Below, piece after piece: positions 22,374-30,067 of a stretch of DNA of 30,639 nucleotides. The notes beneath the pieces are model-generated. The model saw only the letters and a program-made list of their open reading frames with translations, was not told the origin of the DNA and searched no databases. Within the stretch, counting starts at the first letter, position 1. The number at the start of each line of letters is the position of its first letter. Source of the DNA: VFZN01 sp050249615 (GTDB taxonomy: Bacteria > Acidobacteriota > Vicinamibacteria > Vicinamibacterales > UBA2999); contig JBFWQE010000057.1 in assembly GCA_050249615.1 (NCBI GenBank), forward strand, positions 1 to 30,639, written 5' to 3'. The translations under genes and the position numbers were made by a program.

Positions 22374-22408
22374 CCCCCATTCGCGTCCCCACCCGCGCCG
22401 TCCGTGTC

Positions 22409-23308
22409 CTACTGCGGAAGCACCCGCGCCCCGGTGAGGAAGCGGCGGTAGCGTGCGTACTCGGTGATGGTGCGCAGCCGCGGCTGTCCCGATCCGCGCG
22501 TGATGCGCAGCTGCGTGGACGAGACCGGCAGCACGAGGGTCTCGTCGGGATCCGTGAACGTGATGGGCTTGAAGCGGATGGAGGTGTCCATGCGCTCGAG
22601 CGTGAAGTGAGGCTCGACGTTGGCGCGCCGCGCGATGCGCCGGGGCATGGGAACCTCGACCAGTCCCGACAGGCCCTGATCCAGCCGCAGCACCTCGTGC
22701 GTGTCGGGGTCGATCCAGATGCGCCCACGGACGCCCCCTTCCACGTTGTAGCTGATGCAGTCCTCGTTGCCCTCGACCTCGCTCACCTCGACGGCAACCG
22801 GCGTGGTGAGCCGGTAATCGATGACGAGAACGACCCGGCCGTCGATCTTCTGGGGCCTGGCCAGCGAGAACACGTAGTCGCGCCGCTGCTCGGGCAGCAG
22901 CATCGAGAGCGGTTGGGTTTCCGAGGCGTTCTGCTCGGGCGTGGTGCAGTTGTCGTAGTCGTTCTTCCGCGGCAGGTGGCCGTTCACCCTCAGCACCTGG
23001 CGGAGTGTCTTCGCCTCGACCGGCTGGACCGAATCGAGCAGCGGATCCCACGAGAGGCGGAGCTCCGATTCGACGACGCGCGCGAAGCCGTCGGCGGTGA
23101 GCCCGGAGTTGAGTGGCTGGAGGCGGACCGTCTCGACGCAGATGAGGCTCTGCGCACGCGCGAAGTACTCGGCCACCTTCTCGCCGGCGCGCGCGAGGAT
23201 GGTGCCAAGCTCCACGGGCCCCTCGCGTGGCTGGGCGCCCACGGCGACGACGGAGGCGCCCGCGAGCACCGCCACCATCGCACCGACGCGCACACCCAGA
23301 CGTAGCAT
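22409..23308 (-). CDS. Secreted protein of unknown function, 299 aa
   Basis: ATG 23308 with TATAAT 7 nt upstream. Signal peptide MLRLGVRVGAMVAVLAGASV with cleavage near GAQ. The mature part has a helix (ILARAGEKVAEYFARAQSLI) then many beta strands, including RIWIDPDTHEVLRLDQGL and RGSGQPRLRTITEYARYRRF, which resemble outer-membrane lipoprotein-sorting or DUF-type beta proteins of Acidobacteriota. Two Cys (in LICVETVRL and DYDNCTTPEQ) could form a disulphide. No catalytic motif. Divergent from the MFS gene with 62 bp between starts. Function unknown. Confidence 0.82.
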   Translation of the reverse strand: MLRLGVRVGAMVAVLAGASVVAVGAQPREGPVELGTILARAGEKVAEYFARAQSLICVETVRLQPLNSGLTADGFARVVESELRLSWDPLLDSVQPVEAKTLRQVLRVNGHLPRKNDYDNCTTPEQNASETQPLSMLLPEQRRDYVFSLARPQKIDGRVVLVIDYRLTTPVAVEVSEVEGNEDCISYNVEGGVRGRIWIDPDTHEVLRLDQGLSGLVEVPMPRRIARRANVEPHFTLERMDTSIRFKPITFTDPDETLVLPVSSTQLRITRGSGQPRLRTITEYARYRRFLTGARVLPQ

Positions 23309-23315
23309 CGCGCGG

Positions 23316-23321
23316 ATTATA
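23316..23321 (-). promoter_or_regulatory. Putative -10 hexamer TATAAT (secreted protein gene)
   Basis: A consensus TATAAT on the minus strand, 7 nt before the ATG at 23308. This is one of the best examples of the short-leader pattern in the window. Confidence 0.55.
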
Positions 23322-23354
23322 GCTAGGCGGCCAGCGCATTCAAGGCCTTTCGAC

Positions 23355-23360
23355 TACCAT
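23355..23360 (+). promoter_or_regulatory. Possible -10 hexamer TACCAT of the MFS gene
   Basis: TACCAT ends 10 nt before the GTG at 23371 and lies back-to-back with the divergent TATAAT at 23316-23321. Confidence 0.3.
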
Positions 23361-23370
23361 TCCGCGCCAG

Positions 23371-24639
23371 GTGTACTCCTTCGACTGGACCGGCGACTTC
23401 CGCGCGTTGGTCCGCCGCGCCTCGAGCGGCGCCGCCTGGCGCCGCGTGGCGCCGAACGTCTGGCTGCTCGGCCTCACGAGCCTCCTCACCGACATCTCGT
23501 CGGAGATGGTCGCAAGCGTGCTGCCGCTCTACCTGGTCCTTGGGCTGGGCATGAGCCCGTTCCTGTTCGGCGTCATCGATGGTTTGTATCCGGGTGTCAC
23601 CGCGCTCGTGCGGTGGGTGGCCGGTGCCCTGGGCGATCGGACGGCGCGTCACAAGGAGCTGGCCGTCGTCGGGTATGCGGCTTCGGCCGCCAGCCGCCTC
23701 GCCTGGCTCGTGATTGGCGTGAATACGCCCCTGATTGCCGGCACGGTCACCGCGGACCGCATCGGCAAGGGCATCCGCACGGCCCCGCGGGACGCGCTGA
23801 TTTCCCTGAGCGCGGCCCCGGCCGACCTTGGCGGTGCGTTTGGCGTGCACCGCGCGATGGACGCGGCGGGCGCCATGGTGGGGCCCCTCGTCGCGTTCGC
23901 GCTGCTGGCCGTCGCCACCGGCCGCTTCGACCTCGTCTTCGTCGTCAGCTTCGCGTTCGCGCTGGTGGGGCTCGCCGTGCTGGTGCTCTTCGTCCGGAAT
24001 CCGCCCGCCGGGGCGCGAACCGGCCCGGCGGCCTCGCTGGCCAGCCAGACTGCCGCGCTGGCCCGACACAGGCAGGTGTGGCCGGCCGTGATCGCGGGCA
24101 CGGCGCTCGCCGCCGTGACCATCAGCGATGCCTTCATCTATCTCTACCTGGCGCTGCAGTACCGGGGCGTCATCGCGCCCTCGATGGTGCCGTTGCTGTT
24201 CGTGGGCACCAGTTTCGTCTACCTGCTGCTCGCCTTCCCCGCGGGGCTGCTGGCTGACCGCGTGCCTCGGTGGAAAGTGTTCCTGGCGGGCCACCTGTGC
24301 CTCGCCCTCCTCTACCTGGTCCTGTTGATGCCCAGCCTCGGACGAGCGGGCGTGGCGGCGACGCTGATCCTGCTCGGCGCCTATTACGCGTCCACCGATG
24401 GCGTGCTGCCGGCCATGGCGAGCGCGGCACTGCCGCGGGAGCTGCGCGGCTCCGGACTCGGCCTGCTGGCCACGGCGACAAGCCTGGCGCGACTGGTCGC
24501 CTCGGTGGCGTTCGGGTGGCTGTGGTCGCAGTGGGGGACCACGGAAGCGGTGACGGCATTCGCGACGGCGCTTCCCATCGTGCTGGCCGCCTGTGGCTGG
24601 GCGCTGGCGCGGTGGGAACGGGAGATAATCCGCCCATGA
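23371..24639 (+). CDS. MFS transporter
   Basis: 422 aa, about 12 membrane helices, usual MFS length. VWLLGLTSLLTDISSEMVAS near residue 27 and GDRTARHKELAVVGY (motif A-like loop between helices 2 and 3, near residue 90) identify the family. DRIGKGIRTAPRDALIS is typical of an MFS subgroup seen in many environmental bacteria. Inner-membrane export or uptake of an unknown small molecule. GTG start; no strong Shine-Dalgarno. The TGA stop overlaps the ATG of the next gene (ATGA at 24636-24639), so the two are translationally coupled. Confidence 0.9.
   Translation: MYSFDWTGDFRALVRRASSGAAWRRVAPNVWLLGLTSLLTDISSEMVASVLPLYLVLGLGMSPFLFGVIDGLYPGVTALVRWVAGALGDRTARHKELAVVGYAASAASRLAWLVIGVNTPLIAGTVTADRIGKGIRTAPRDALISLSAAPADLGGAFGVHRAMDAAGAMVGPLVAFALLAVATGRFDLVFVVSFAFALVGLAVLVLFVRNPPAGARTGPAASLASQTAALARHRQVWPAVIAGTALAAVTISDAFIYLYLALQYRGVIAPSMVPLLFVGTSFVYLLLAFPAGLLADRVPRWKVFLAGHLCLALLYLVLLMPSLGRAGVAATLILLGAYYASTDGVLPAMASAALPRELRGSGLGLLATATSLARLVASVAFGWLWSQWGTTEAVTAFATALPIVLAACGWALARWEREIIRP
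24624..24629 (+). promoter_or_regulatory. Possible internal -10 hexamer GATAAT
   Basis: GATAAT ends 6 nt before the ATG at 24636 but also encodes the last residues of the MFS protein. It fits the short-leader pattern; chance cannot be excluded. A weak GGAG lies 11 nt from the ATG. Confidence 0.35.
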
Positions 24640-25667
24640 CGTGGCGGGGCTGGACGCTCCTGGCCGTGACGGCGCTGGCGGTGGCCTTCGCGGCCGCCTA
24701 CGCGCTGATCGTCCCCCCGCGCCAGCGGTCCGCGCCGGACGAAACCTCGCCCTCCCCCGCCACCGCTCTCACCGCTCCGCCGCCCGTGCCGTTCGTGATG
24801 CTGAGAAGCCTCTTCGCGGACGACTCGCACGGGAGCATGGGAATGGTCCCCCTGTCCGATCCCGGGGGCGCGCGCTTCATCAGCGGCCTGCGCTGCGAGC
24901 GCGTCTTCTTCGCCGCGGGCCGCGGTGTCTGCCTGACGATGGGCCTCGAGGGCATCGTTACGACCTACGCGGCGGAGATCTTCGACGAGCGGTTCGAGGT
25001 GACCGGTCGCCTGCCGCTCACGGGCCTGCCGAGCCGCGTGCGCGTGTCCCCGGACGGTCGCCGGGCGGGCATCACCGTGTTCGAAACGGGCCACTCGTAC
25101 GCGGAGTCGGGCTTCTCAACGCGCACGACCATCGTGGACACGGCGTCGGCGACGGAACTGGCCGAGCTGGAACAGTTCTCGATCACGCGCGACGGCCGGC
25201 CGTTTCGCGAGGTGGACTTCAACTTCTGGGGCGTGACCTTCACCGCAGACAGCAACCGCTTCTACGCGACGCTCGCCTCCGGCGACACGAAGTACCTCGT
25301 CGAAGGCGACATCGACGCCCGGACCGCCCGGGTGGTGACGACCGGCGTCGAGTGCCCGTCGCTCTCGCCGGACAACAGACGCATCGCTTACAAGAAGGCC
25401 TTCACCGACGAGCGCGGCCTCGGGTGGCACCTCGAGGTGCTCGACATCGAGACGATGACGGTGACCCCGCTCTCGGCCGAGGCACGCAGCGTGGACGACC
25501 AGGTGGAGTGGCTGGACGATGGACACGTGATGTACCACCTGTCCTCGGCGCGCGGCGCGGACGTGTGGGCGCTGGACGTCGGGGGGCGCGAGCCGCCCAG
25601 GATGCTGATTCCCATGGCATACTCACCCGCCGTGGTGCGGAAGCAAGAAGTAAGAAGTGAGAAGTGA
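24636..25667 (+). CDS. Membrane-anchored PD40/TolB-like beta-propeller protein
   Basis: 343 aa from ATG 24636, which overlaps the preceding stop; the longer opening to 24270 is a shadow of the MFS gene. One N-terminal membrane helix (LLAVTALAVAFAAAYALIV), then a Pro-rich linker and propeller-like blades: VRVSPDGRRAGITVFETG, VTFTADSNRFYATLASGD, CPSLSPDNRRIAYKKAF, VEWLDDGHVMYHLSS. SPDG/SPDN blades are the PD40 signature of TolB-like propellers. It probably binds a protein or ligand at the outer face of the inner membrane. The last residues (QEVRSEK) and the stop are encoded by the 7-bp array, so the native C-terminus may have been altered. Confidence 0.83.
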   Translation: MTWRGWTLLAVTALAVAFAAAYALIVPPRQRSAPDETSPSPATALTAPPPVPFVMLRSLFADDSHGSMGMVPLSDPGGARFISGLRCERVFFAAGRGVCLTMGLEGIVTTYAAEIFDERFEVTGRLPLTGLPSRVRVSPDGRRAGITVFETGHSYAESGFSTRTTIVDTASATELAELEQFSITRDGRPFREVDFNFWGVTFTADSNRFYATLASGDTKYLVEGDIDARTARVVTTGVECPSLSPDNRRIAYKKAFTDERGLGWHLEVLDIETMTVTPLSAEARSVDDQVEWLDDGHVMYHLSSARGADVWALDVGGREPPRMLIPMAYSPAVVRKQEVRSEK

Positions 25668-25678
25668 GAAGTGAGAAG
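25644..25678. repeat. 7-bp array TGAGAAG, 5 units, over a stop and before a start
   Basis: CAAGAAG, TAAGAAG and three TGAGAAG units. The TGA of the PD40 gene (25665-25667) is inside; the ATG of the next gene is at 25682, so the last unit also serves as a GAGAAG ribosome-binding-site-like tract. Confidence 0.95.
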
Positions 25679-25681
25679 CCA

Positions 25682-26914
25682 ATGACGCAGATTCCATCGT
25701 CACGACGTGCGTTTCTGACGGCAACAGGGGCGACAGCGGCCTCCGTCTGGATTCCCCGCCCAGTGAAGGGCTACTCTGCCGCCGAGCTGCGGGCCGCACG
25801 CCTGGACGATGTCGGCATCTCGAAGTGGGAGATCGACACGCCGGCGCTCTGCGTGGACCTCGACCGCCTCGAGCGCAACATCGCGAAGATGCAGGCCGCC
25901 GTGAAGAAGAACGGGATCGCCGCACGGCCGCACGCCAAGACGCACAAGACGGCGGCCATCGCGCGACTCCAGCTGGCGGCGGGCGCCATCGGCATCTGCA
26001 CGGCGAAGCTGAGCGAGGCCGAGGCGCTCTTCGCCGCGGGCATCGAGCCGATCTGCATGACGACCAGCAACCTGTCGCCGCGCAAGATCCGGCGCGCGAT
26101 GCAGCTGCGCAAGGCGAACCGGCAGTTCATCCAGGCAGTGGACGACGAGCAGAACGCGCGGGATCTCTCCGCCGCCGCACGCGAGGCGGGAGTGACGGCG
26201 GACCTCGTGGTGGACGTGGCCGTGGGCACGCGCAGCGGCATCCCGCCGGGCGACGGTGCCGTGGCGCTGGCCAAGCTCGTGGACACGCTTCCGAATCTGA
26301 GACTGCGAGGCCTGCTGTCCTACGACGGCGGCGCACAGCACGTCAACGGCTTTGCCGCGCGCAAGGAGCGCGCGGTGAAGGGGCTTGAAGGCAACGTCGA
26401 GACGCGCGAGGCGATGAGGCGGGCCGGCCTCTCCACCGAGATTTTCAGCGGCGGAGGGACCGGCACCTACAGCGTGCAGCACCTCACCCCCGGCTTCACC
26501 GACGTGCAGGTCGGCAGCTACGTCTTCATGGACATGCAGTACCTGGCCATCGGCAGCGAGGACGGCGATGCCGTCTACAAGGACTTCGAGCCGTCGCTCA
26601 CCGTGGTGGCGACCGTGCTGAACAACCGCTTTCCGGGCCGGCTCACCACCGACGCCGGCGCCAAGGCCCTCACCTTGAACGTGCCGCGCCCCGGCGTCGT
26701 CGGCGAGCCGGGCATGGACTACAACCCGGGCTCGGACGAGTTCGGCGTCATCACCTTCAGCGAGGCGCGGCGCACCTACAAGATGGGCGACCGCATCGAG
26801 ATGATCGTCCCCCACTGCGATCCCGTGGTGAACCTCTACGACCAGGTGTACGGCATCCGCGGCGACAAGGTCGAGGTGGTGTGGCCCATCACGGCACGGG
26901 GGAAGTCACAGTAG
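25682..26914 (+). CDS. DSD1-type PLP enzyme (D-serine dehydratase / D-threonine aldolase-like), Tat-exported
   Basis: 410 aa from ATG 25682; an upstream GTG at 25664 lies in the repeat and is rejected. The N-terminus has a twin-arginine signal (SSRRAFLTATGATAAS). Then the fold-III alanine-racemase-like barrel: DTPALCVDLDRLERNI and RPHAKTHKT (81-90), holding the PLP lysine. GGGTGTYSVQ (phosphate-binding) and PHCDPVVNLYD (His378-Cys379) near the C-terminus match the metal-binding region of D-serine dehydratase/D-threonine aldolase-like enzymes. It would act on a beta-hydroxy D-amino acid in the periplasm; the exact substrate is unknown. Follows the PD40 gene by 14 bp. Confidence 0.9.
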   Translation: MTQIPSSRRAFLTATGATAASVWIPRPVKGYSAAELRAARLDDVGISKWEIDTPALCVDLDRLERNIAKMQAAVKKNGIAARPHAKTHKTAAIARLQLAAGAIGICTAKLSEAEALFAAGIEPICMTTSNLSPRKIRRAMQLRKANRQFIQAVDDEQNARDLSAAAREAGVTADLVVDVAVGTRSGIPPGDGAVALAKLVDTLPNLRLRGLLSYDGGAQHVNGFAARKERAVKGLEGNVETREAMRRAGLSTEIFSGGGTGTYSVQHLTPGFTDVQVGSYVFMDMQYLAIGSEDGDAVYKDFEPSLTVVATVLNNRFPGRLTTDAGAKALTLNVPRPGVVGEPGMDYNPGSDEFGVITFSEARRTYKMGDRIEMIVPHCDPVVNLYDQVYGIRGDKVEVVWPITARGKSQ

Positions 26915-26952
26915 AAGTGAAAAGTGAAAAGTGAGAAGTGAGAAGGGAGAAG
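26911..26952. repeat. 7-bp array TGAAAAG/TGAGAAG, about 6 units
   Basis: Starts at the stop codon (TAG 26912-26914) with GTAGAAG, then two TGAAAAG, two TGAGAAG and GGAGAAG. Third site of the same heptad family. Confidence 0.95.
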
Positions 26953-26988
26953 TCAGGGCGAGGCGAAGCTGATGCCTGCCGGGGCTTC

Positions 26989-27010
26989 GGCACGGCGTGG
27001 GCGCCGTGCC
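26989..27010 (+). terminator. 9-bp hairpin in the 26915-27115 gap
   Basis: GGCACGGCG, loop TGGG, CGCCGTGCC. Perfect stem, no U-tract. Possible terminator of the DSD1-like gene. The rest of this 200-bp gap shows only the heptad array and the GGAGG of the next gene. Confidence 0.45.
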
Positions 27011-27115
27011 CGGCCATGAACAGGCTGACGGCACTCGGGCGCTGAATTCCTGTGCCTTTCGTTCCACCTCCGATTGGCAGGGCTGATGCATCGGCCCTCC
27101 GTCGGAGGCGCTTTC

Positions 27116-27748
27116 ATGTTCAAGATCTGTTCGACCCTCCTGGCCATTGCCGTGGCGCTTTCGGCCTCATCACGACTGGCGTCGGCCCAGACCTTTGACG
27201 GCGGCGTCAAGGGCGGCCTCACCTTCACCGACATCCCGAGGCTCGCCGCGGACCTGGAGGACGCCGGGGCCGACGACGTGGAGTGGCGCATCGGCAGGGC
27301 CTTGGGCGGGTTCATCGCCATCGGCCTGACCGATTCACTGGCCTTCCAGCCGGAACTTCTCTGGACCCAGAAGGGTCTGAAAGGCCGGGAGCCGTTGCTC
27401 GACACCGACCTCAAGGTCGAGTTCGACTACGTCGAGATCCCCGTACTGGTGCGGCTCGGTCCCTCGAACGGCCAGGGCATCCACGTGCTGGCAGGACCGT
27501 CCTTCAACTTCCTCACGCGGGCGCGGGCCATCGAGGAGGGCACCTTCGGCGAGGACGAGGACATCAAGGACGAGACCGAGAGTGTGGACGTCGGCCTGGT
27601 GGTGGGCCTGGGCTACTACGGCCGCCTGCTGCTCATCGAGGGCCGCTTCGAAGAAGGGCTGCGGAACGTGCCGAAGTTCCCGGAAAGCGACGAGAAGTAT
27701 CGCAACCGGGCGTTCATGATCCTCGCCGGCCTCCGGTTCGGGCGGTAA
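27116..27748 (+). CDS. Outer-membrane beta-barrel protein (PorT/OmpX-like), paralog 1
   Basis: 210 aa from ATG 27116, with GGAGG 9 nt upstream; an upstream TTG (27074) is rejected because the signal peptide MFKICSTLLAIAVALSASS begins here, with cleavage near ASAQ. The mature protein begins TFDGGVKGGLTF, the typical opening strand of small outer-membrane barrels, and alternates hydrophobic residues throughout, with LAFQPELLWTQKGLKG, YVEIPVLVRLG and HVLAGPSFNFLTR. An acidic loop follows (EEGTFGEDEDIKDETE). Probably eight strands. Role unknown; close relative of the next gene, 39 bp downstream. Confidence 0.85.
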   Translation: MFKICSTLLAIAVALSASSRLASAQTFDGGVKGGLTFTDIPRLAADLEDAGADDVEWRIGRALGGFIAIGLTDSLAFQPELLWTQKGLKGREPLLDTDLKVEFDYVEIPVLVRLGPSNGQGIHVLAGPSFNFLTRARAIEEGTFGEDEDIKDETESVDVGLVVGLGYYGRLLLIEGRFEEGLRNVPKFPESDEKYRNRAFMILAGLRFGR

Positions 27749-27787
27749 CCCGGCGCGCTCCCGGGCGCCCCAAAAAGGGAGGCGGCC

Positions 27788-28387
27788 ATGCGGAACATGC
27801 TCGCGGCCGCGTTGGTCATCGTCGTATCGGCGATGCCTGCAGTCGTGCAGGCGCAATCATTCGAGTTGGGCGTGAAGGGCGGCGTTGTCTTCGCCACGTT
27901 GACGGGAGGCCCGGAGGAGTTTTCGGAAGGCACGTACGAGCGCTTCTCGTACGACGCCAGCATCGCCTTGGGGGGCGCCTTTGCGTTCCGCATCGGCGAT
28001 CGCGTAGCGTTCCAGCCAGAGGTCCTTTTTGTCCAGAAGACGTACGAGCTGCATTTACGCGGTGGGCAGTGGGATGATCCGTTGCCACTGAATATCGATG
28101 GCCGGGTCAGGCAGAACTACCTCGAACTTCCGATGCTGCTACGGGTGGCGATGGGGGCCGGCGGCATTCAGGCGCTCGCGGGCCCCTCGGTCAACGTCAG
28201 CCTCGACTGTTGGGACTGCGGCCCCGCTGTCGATGTCGGCATCGCGATTGGCGCCGGGTTCTATGGCGAGACGTTCACCATGGAAGGCCGGTACGAGGAA
28301 GGGCTGAGAGAGATCTATCGGTTGCTGGGCGGCGAGTCCCACCGCAATCGGGCCATCCTCGTCCTCTTCGGCGTCCGACGCCGCTGA
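27788..28387 (+). CDS. Outer-membrane beta-barrel protein, paralog 2
   Basis: 199 aa, ATG 27788 behind GGGAGGCGG. Signal peptide MRNMLAAALVIVVSAMPAVV, cleavage near VQAQ. Aligns along its length with the gene before it: FELGVKGGVVF, VAFQPEVLFVQKTYE, YLELPMLLRVA, IQALAGPSVNVSL, DVGIAIGAGFYGE and EGRYEEGLREI match FDGGVKGGLTF, LAFQPELLWTQKGLK and EGRFEEGLRNV. The loop carries CWDC in place of the acidic insert, giving a possible disulphide. A diverged tandem duplicate. Convergent with the lipocalin-like gene, 6 bp apart. Confidence 0.85.
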   Translation: MRNMLAAALVIVVSAMPAVVQAQSFELGVKGGVVFATLTGGPEEFSEGTYERFSYDASIALGGAFAFRIGDRVAFQPEVLFVQKTYELHLRGGQWDDPLPLNIDGRVRQNYLELPMLLRVAMGAGGIQALAGPSVNVSLDCWDCGPAVDVGIAIGAGFYGETFTMEGRYEEGLREIYRLLGGESHRNRAILVLFGVRRR

Positions 28388-28393
28388 GCGGGG

Positions 28394-28894
28394 CTACTTG
28401 ACCCGCTCCCAGTAGAGGGACTGCGTCACCCGCTCGCCGCTCTTCAGCGACAGCGTCAGGCCGTTGCCGTCCGGCGAGAAGGCGAAATGACGCACCTGGT
28501 TCGAGCCGACCCACGCCGGGTTGGACGATCCGGCCACGTGGTGAGTGACGATGCTTTTCGCCTCGTCCACGGTGAAGGGCCCGAAGTACCCGAGGTACCG
28601 GCGATACGCCGCCGCCCGATCCGCATCGGTGGCCGGCGGCTGCGTCGCCTTGTTGGACGAGTGCATCAGCTGCGCGGACATGTGGCCGGACGGGTCGTAG
28701 GTGATGCGTCCCACGTCGTACGCGCCCGGGCGCGAGGGGCCCCCATCGGGGTCCAGGATCTGGTAGGTGACCAGATGCCAGGTACCGACCAGTCGGTCGC
28801 GCGCTGTCCCGGGCCGGGGCTGTGCGGCCGGAGCCGCGGCCCCGGACACGATCGCTACCAACGCCACCATCGCCGTCAGGGCCCTGATGCACAT
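28394..28894 (-). CDS. Secreted lipocalin-like domain protein
   Basis: 166 aa from ATG 28894, preferred over openings to 28951 because the signal peptide (MCIRALTAMVALVAIVSGAA) and the TAGAAT promoter fit it. Mature part: RLVGTWHLVTYQI, the GTW opening of lipocalin-like barrels, then RITYDPSGHMSAQLM, YLGYFGPFTVDEAKSIVTHHV, RHFAFSPDGNGLTLSLKS and a closing LYWERVK. This matches the bacterial lipocalin-like domain (PF13924 type), about 130 residues, usually binding small hydrophobic ligands or of unknown role. Exported; a free Cys at residue 2 lies in the signal and no lipobox is seen. Confidence 0.85.
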   Translation of the reverse strand: MCIRALTAMVALVAIVSGAAAPAAQPRPGTARDRLVGTWHLVTYQILDPDGGPSRPGAYDVGRITYDPSGHMSAQLMHSSNKATQPPATDADRAAAYRRYLGYFGPFTVDEAKSIVTHHVAGSSNPAWVGSNQVRHFAFSPDGNGLTLSLKSGERVTQSLYWERVK

Positions 28895-28901
28895 GGGGCG
28901 C

Positions 28902-28907
28902 ATTCTA
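28902..28907 (-). promoter_or_regulatory. Putative -10 hexamer TAGAAT of the lipocalin-like gene
   Basis: Minus-strand TAGAAT ends 7 nt before the ATG at 28894 with no Shine-Dalgarno between; the same arrangement as at 16062-16067. Confidence 0.45.
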
Positions 28908-28966
28908 CGCCCGTCTCGTGCCGTTCCAGCCTGGCTCCTGGCGCCTCGCACTCAGGGTCGTGGCGT

Positions 28967-30064
28967 TCAGTTGGACGCCGCCGGGAACCCCAGGAACTTG
29001 CCGTGCATGAACGTGACCCCGAACTGCAGGCGGTTGATGTTCTCCAGGAAGCTCGCGTTGTAGTAGTCCTGACCCCGGTAGTAGCGCACGAACAGCCCCG
29101 CGCCGCCCCAGCCGCCCGGCAGGCACGCCGCCTCCGCCGAGGTCACCACGTCCTCCACGGACGGTGCGGCGCCGCGGATGAACGTCAGCGACAGGTCGGC
29201 CCACGCGCGCCCGCACGTGACGCGGCGGAGAATCGGAGGCCGCCAGTTGCCCACGACGACGTCGACCGAGAGGCCCACCCGCGTCGGGCCATACAGGGGC
29301 CGGAGCGTGTCGGAAATGGACCCGCCCAGGTAGCCGCGCGGGTTCAGCTCGAGGCTCGCGCCCACGCCCCATTCGCGGCGCGTGATGGCGCGGACGTCCA
29401 CGGGGTCGTCGCCGCGCGGATAGAGCCGCCGATACTGGACGCCCACGCGGATGTAGTTGGTCGAGAAGCTGCCGTCCTTCCTGTTCACCGTCTCGGGCCG
29501 CGGATCCGACGGCTCTTCAGGCACGCACTCATCGTCCACGCGCGCCTGGTCCGTGAAGAGGCACCCGTCCTGGCCGTTCGAGTGATGGCCGAACGGGATG
29601 GCGCTCACCAGCCACATCTCGATGGGCCCCTCGAGGAATGCCACGGGCGAATTCTCCCGGTCCGCGCTGGAGAGGTTCTTGAGCCAGGCGAGCTGCACCG
29701 TGCCTTTCGGCATGTACGAGGGCGTCCGCACGGGGCTGGACGTGGTGTCGAACATGCGCAGGCGCACCATGAACGTGCCGAAGACCGAGAACGCGAACAC
29801 GCGCGGCCGCTCGGGCCGGAGCACGCGCTCGAGCTGTCGGCTGACGTTGTCCACGATGCGGACCTCGGGCGCGGTCTGCGCCTCGAAGACGAGCGCGCCG
29901 TCGGTGTGGTTGAAGAGATAGCTGCCGTCCGGATCGAACGACACTTTCTCGTCGGCGAGGAACGTGAACGAGCCCACGCGTGGGAAGGCGTCGGCGTCTT
30001 GCGCCTGCGCCGTCTGGGTGAGGGCCAGCAGGATCGCGATGAGGGCGATGAGTCTGGTGGCCAT
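28967..30064 (-). CDS. Outer-membrane protein with HxSNG motif, phospholipase-A1-like
   Basis: 365 aa. Signal peptide MATRLIALIAILLALTQTAQ, cleavage near AQA-QD. The mature chain alternates like a beta-barrel and ends in strands such as LFVRYYRGQDYYNASF and RLQFGVTFMHGKFLGF. FGHHSNGQDGC (His160, Ser162, Asn163, Gly164) followed by FSTNYIRVGVQYRRLY (Asn203) resembles the outer-membrane phospholipase A active site, in which His-x-Ser-Asn-Gly is followed by a strand with a catalytic Asn. Here a 35-residue acidic insertion separates them. A lipid hydrolase or a relative that has lost activity is possible; this is inference. Start 3 bp after the stop of the upstream 104-aa gene: an operon. Confidence 0.75.
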   Translation of the reverse strand: MATRLIALIAILLALTQTAQAQDADAFPRVGSFTFLADEKVSFDPDGSYLFNHTDGALVFEAQTAPEVRIVDNVSRQLERVLRPERPRVFAFSVFGTFMVRLRMFDTTSSPVRTPSYMPKGTVQLAWLKNLSSADRENSPVAFLEGPIEMWLVSAIPFGHHSNGQDGCLFTDQARVDDECVPEEPSDPRPETVNRKDGSFSTNYIRVGVQYRRLYPRGDDPVDVRAITRREWGVGASLELNPRGYLGGSISDTLRPLYGPTRVGLSVDVVVGNWRPPILRRVTCGRAWADLSLTFIRGAAPSVEDVVTSAEAACLPGGWGGAGLFVRYYRGQDYYNASFLENINRLQFGVTFMHGKFLGFPAASN

Positions 30065-30067
30065 GAC

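Noticed and set aside
20941..22437. Plus-strand open frames opposite serB
   Set aside because: His/Gln/Arg-rich shadow; serB has all catalytic motifs on the other strand.
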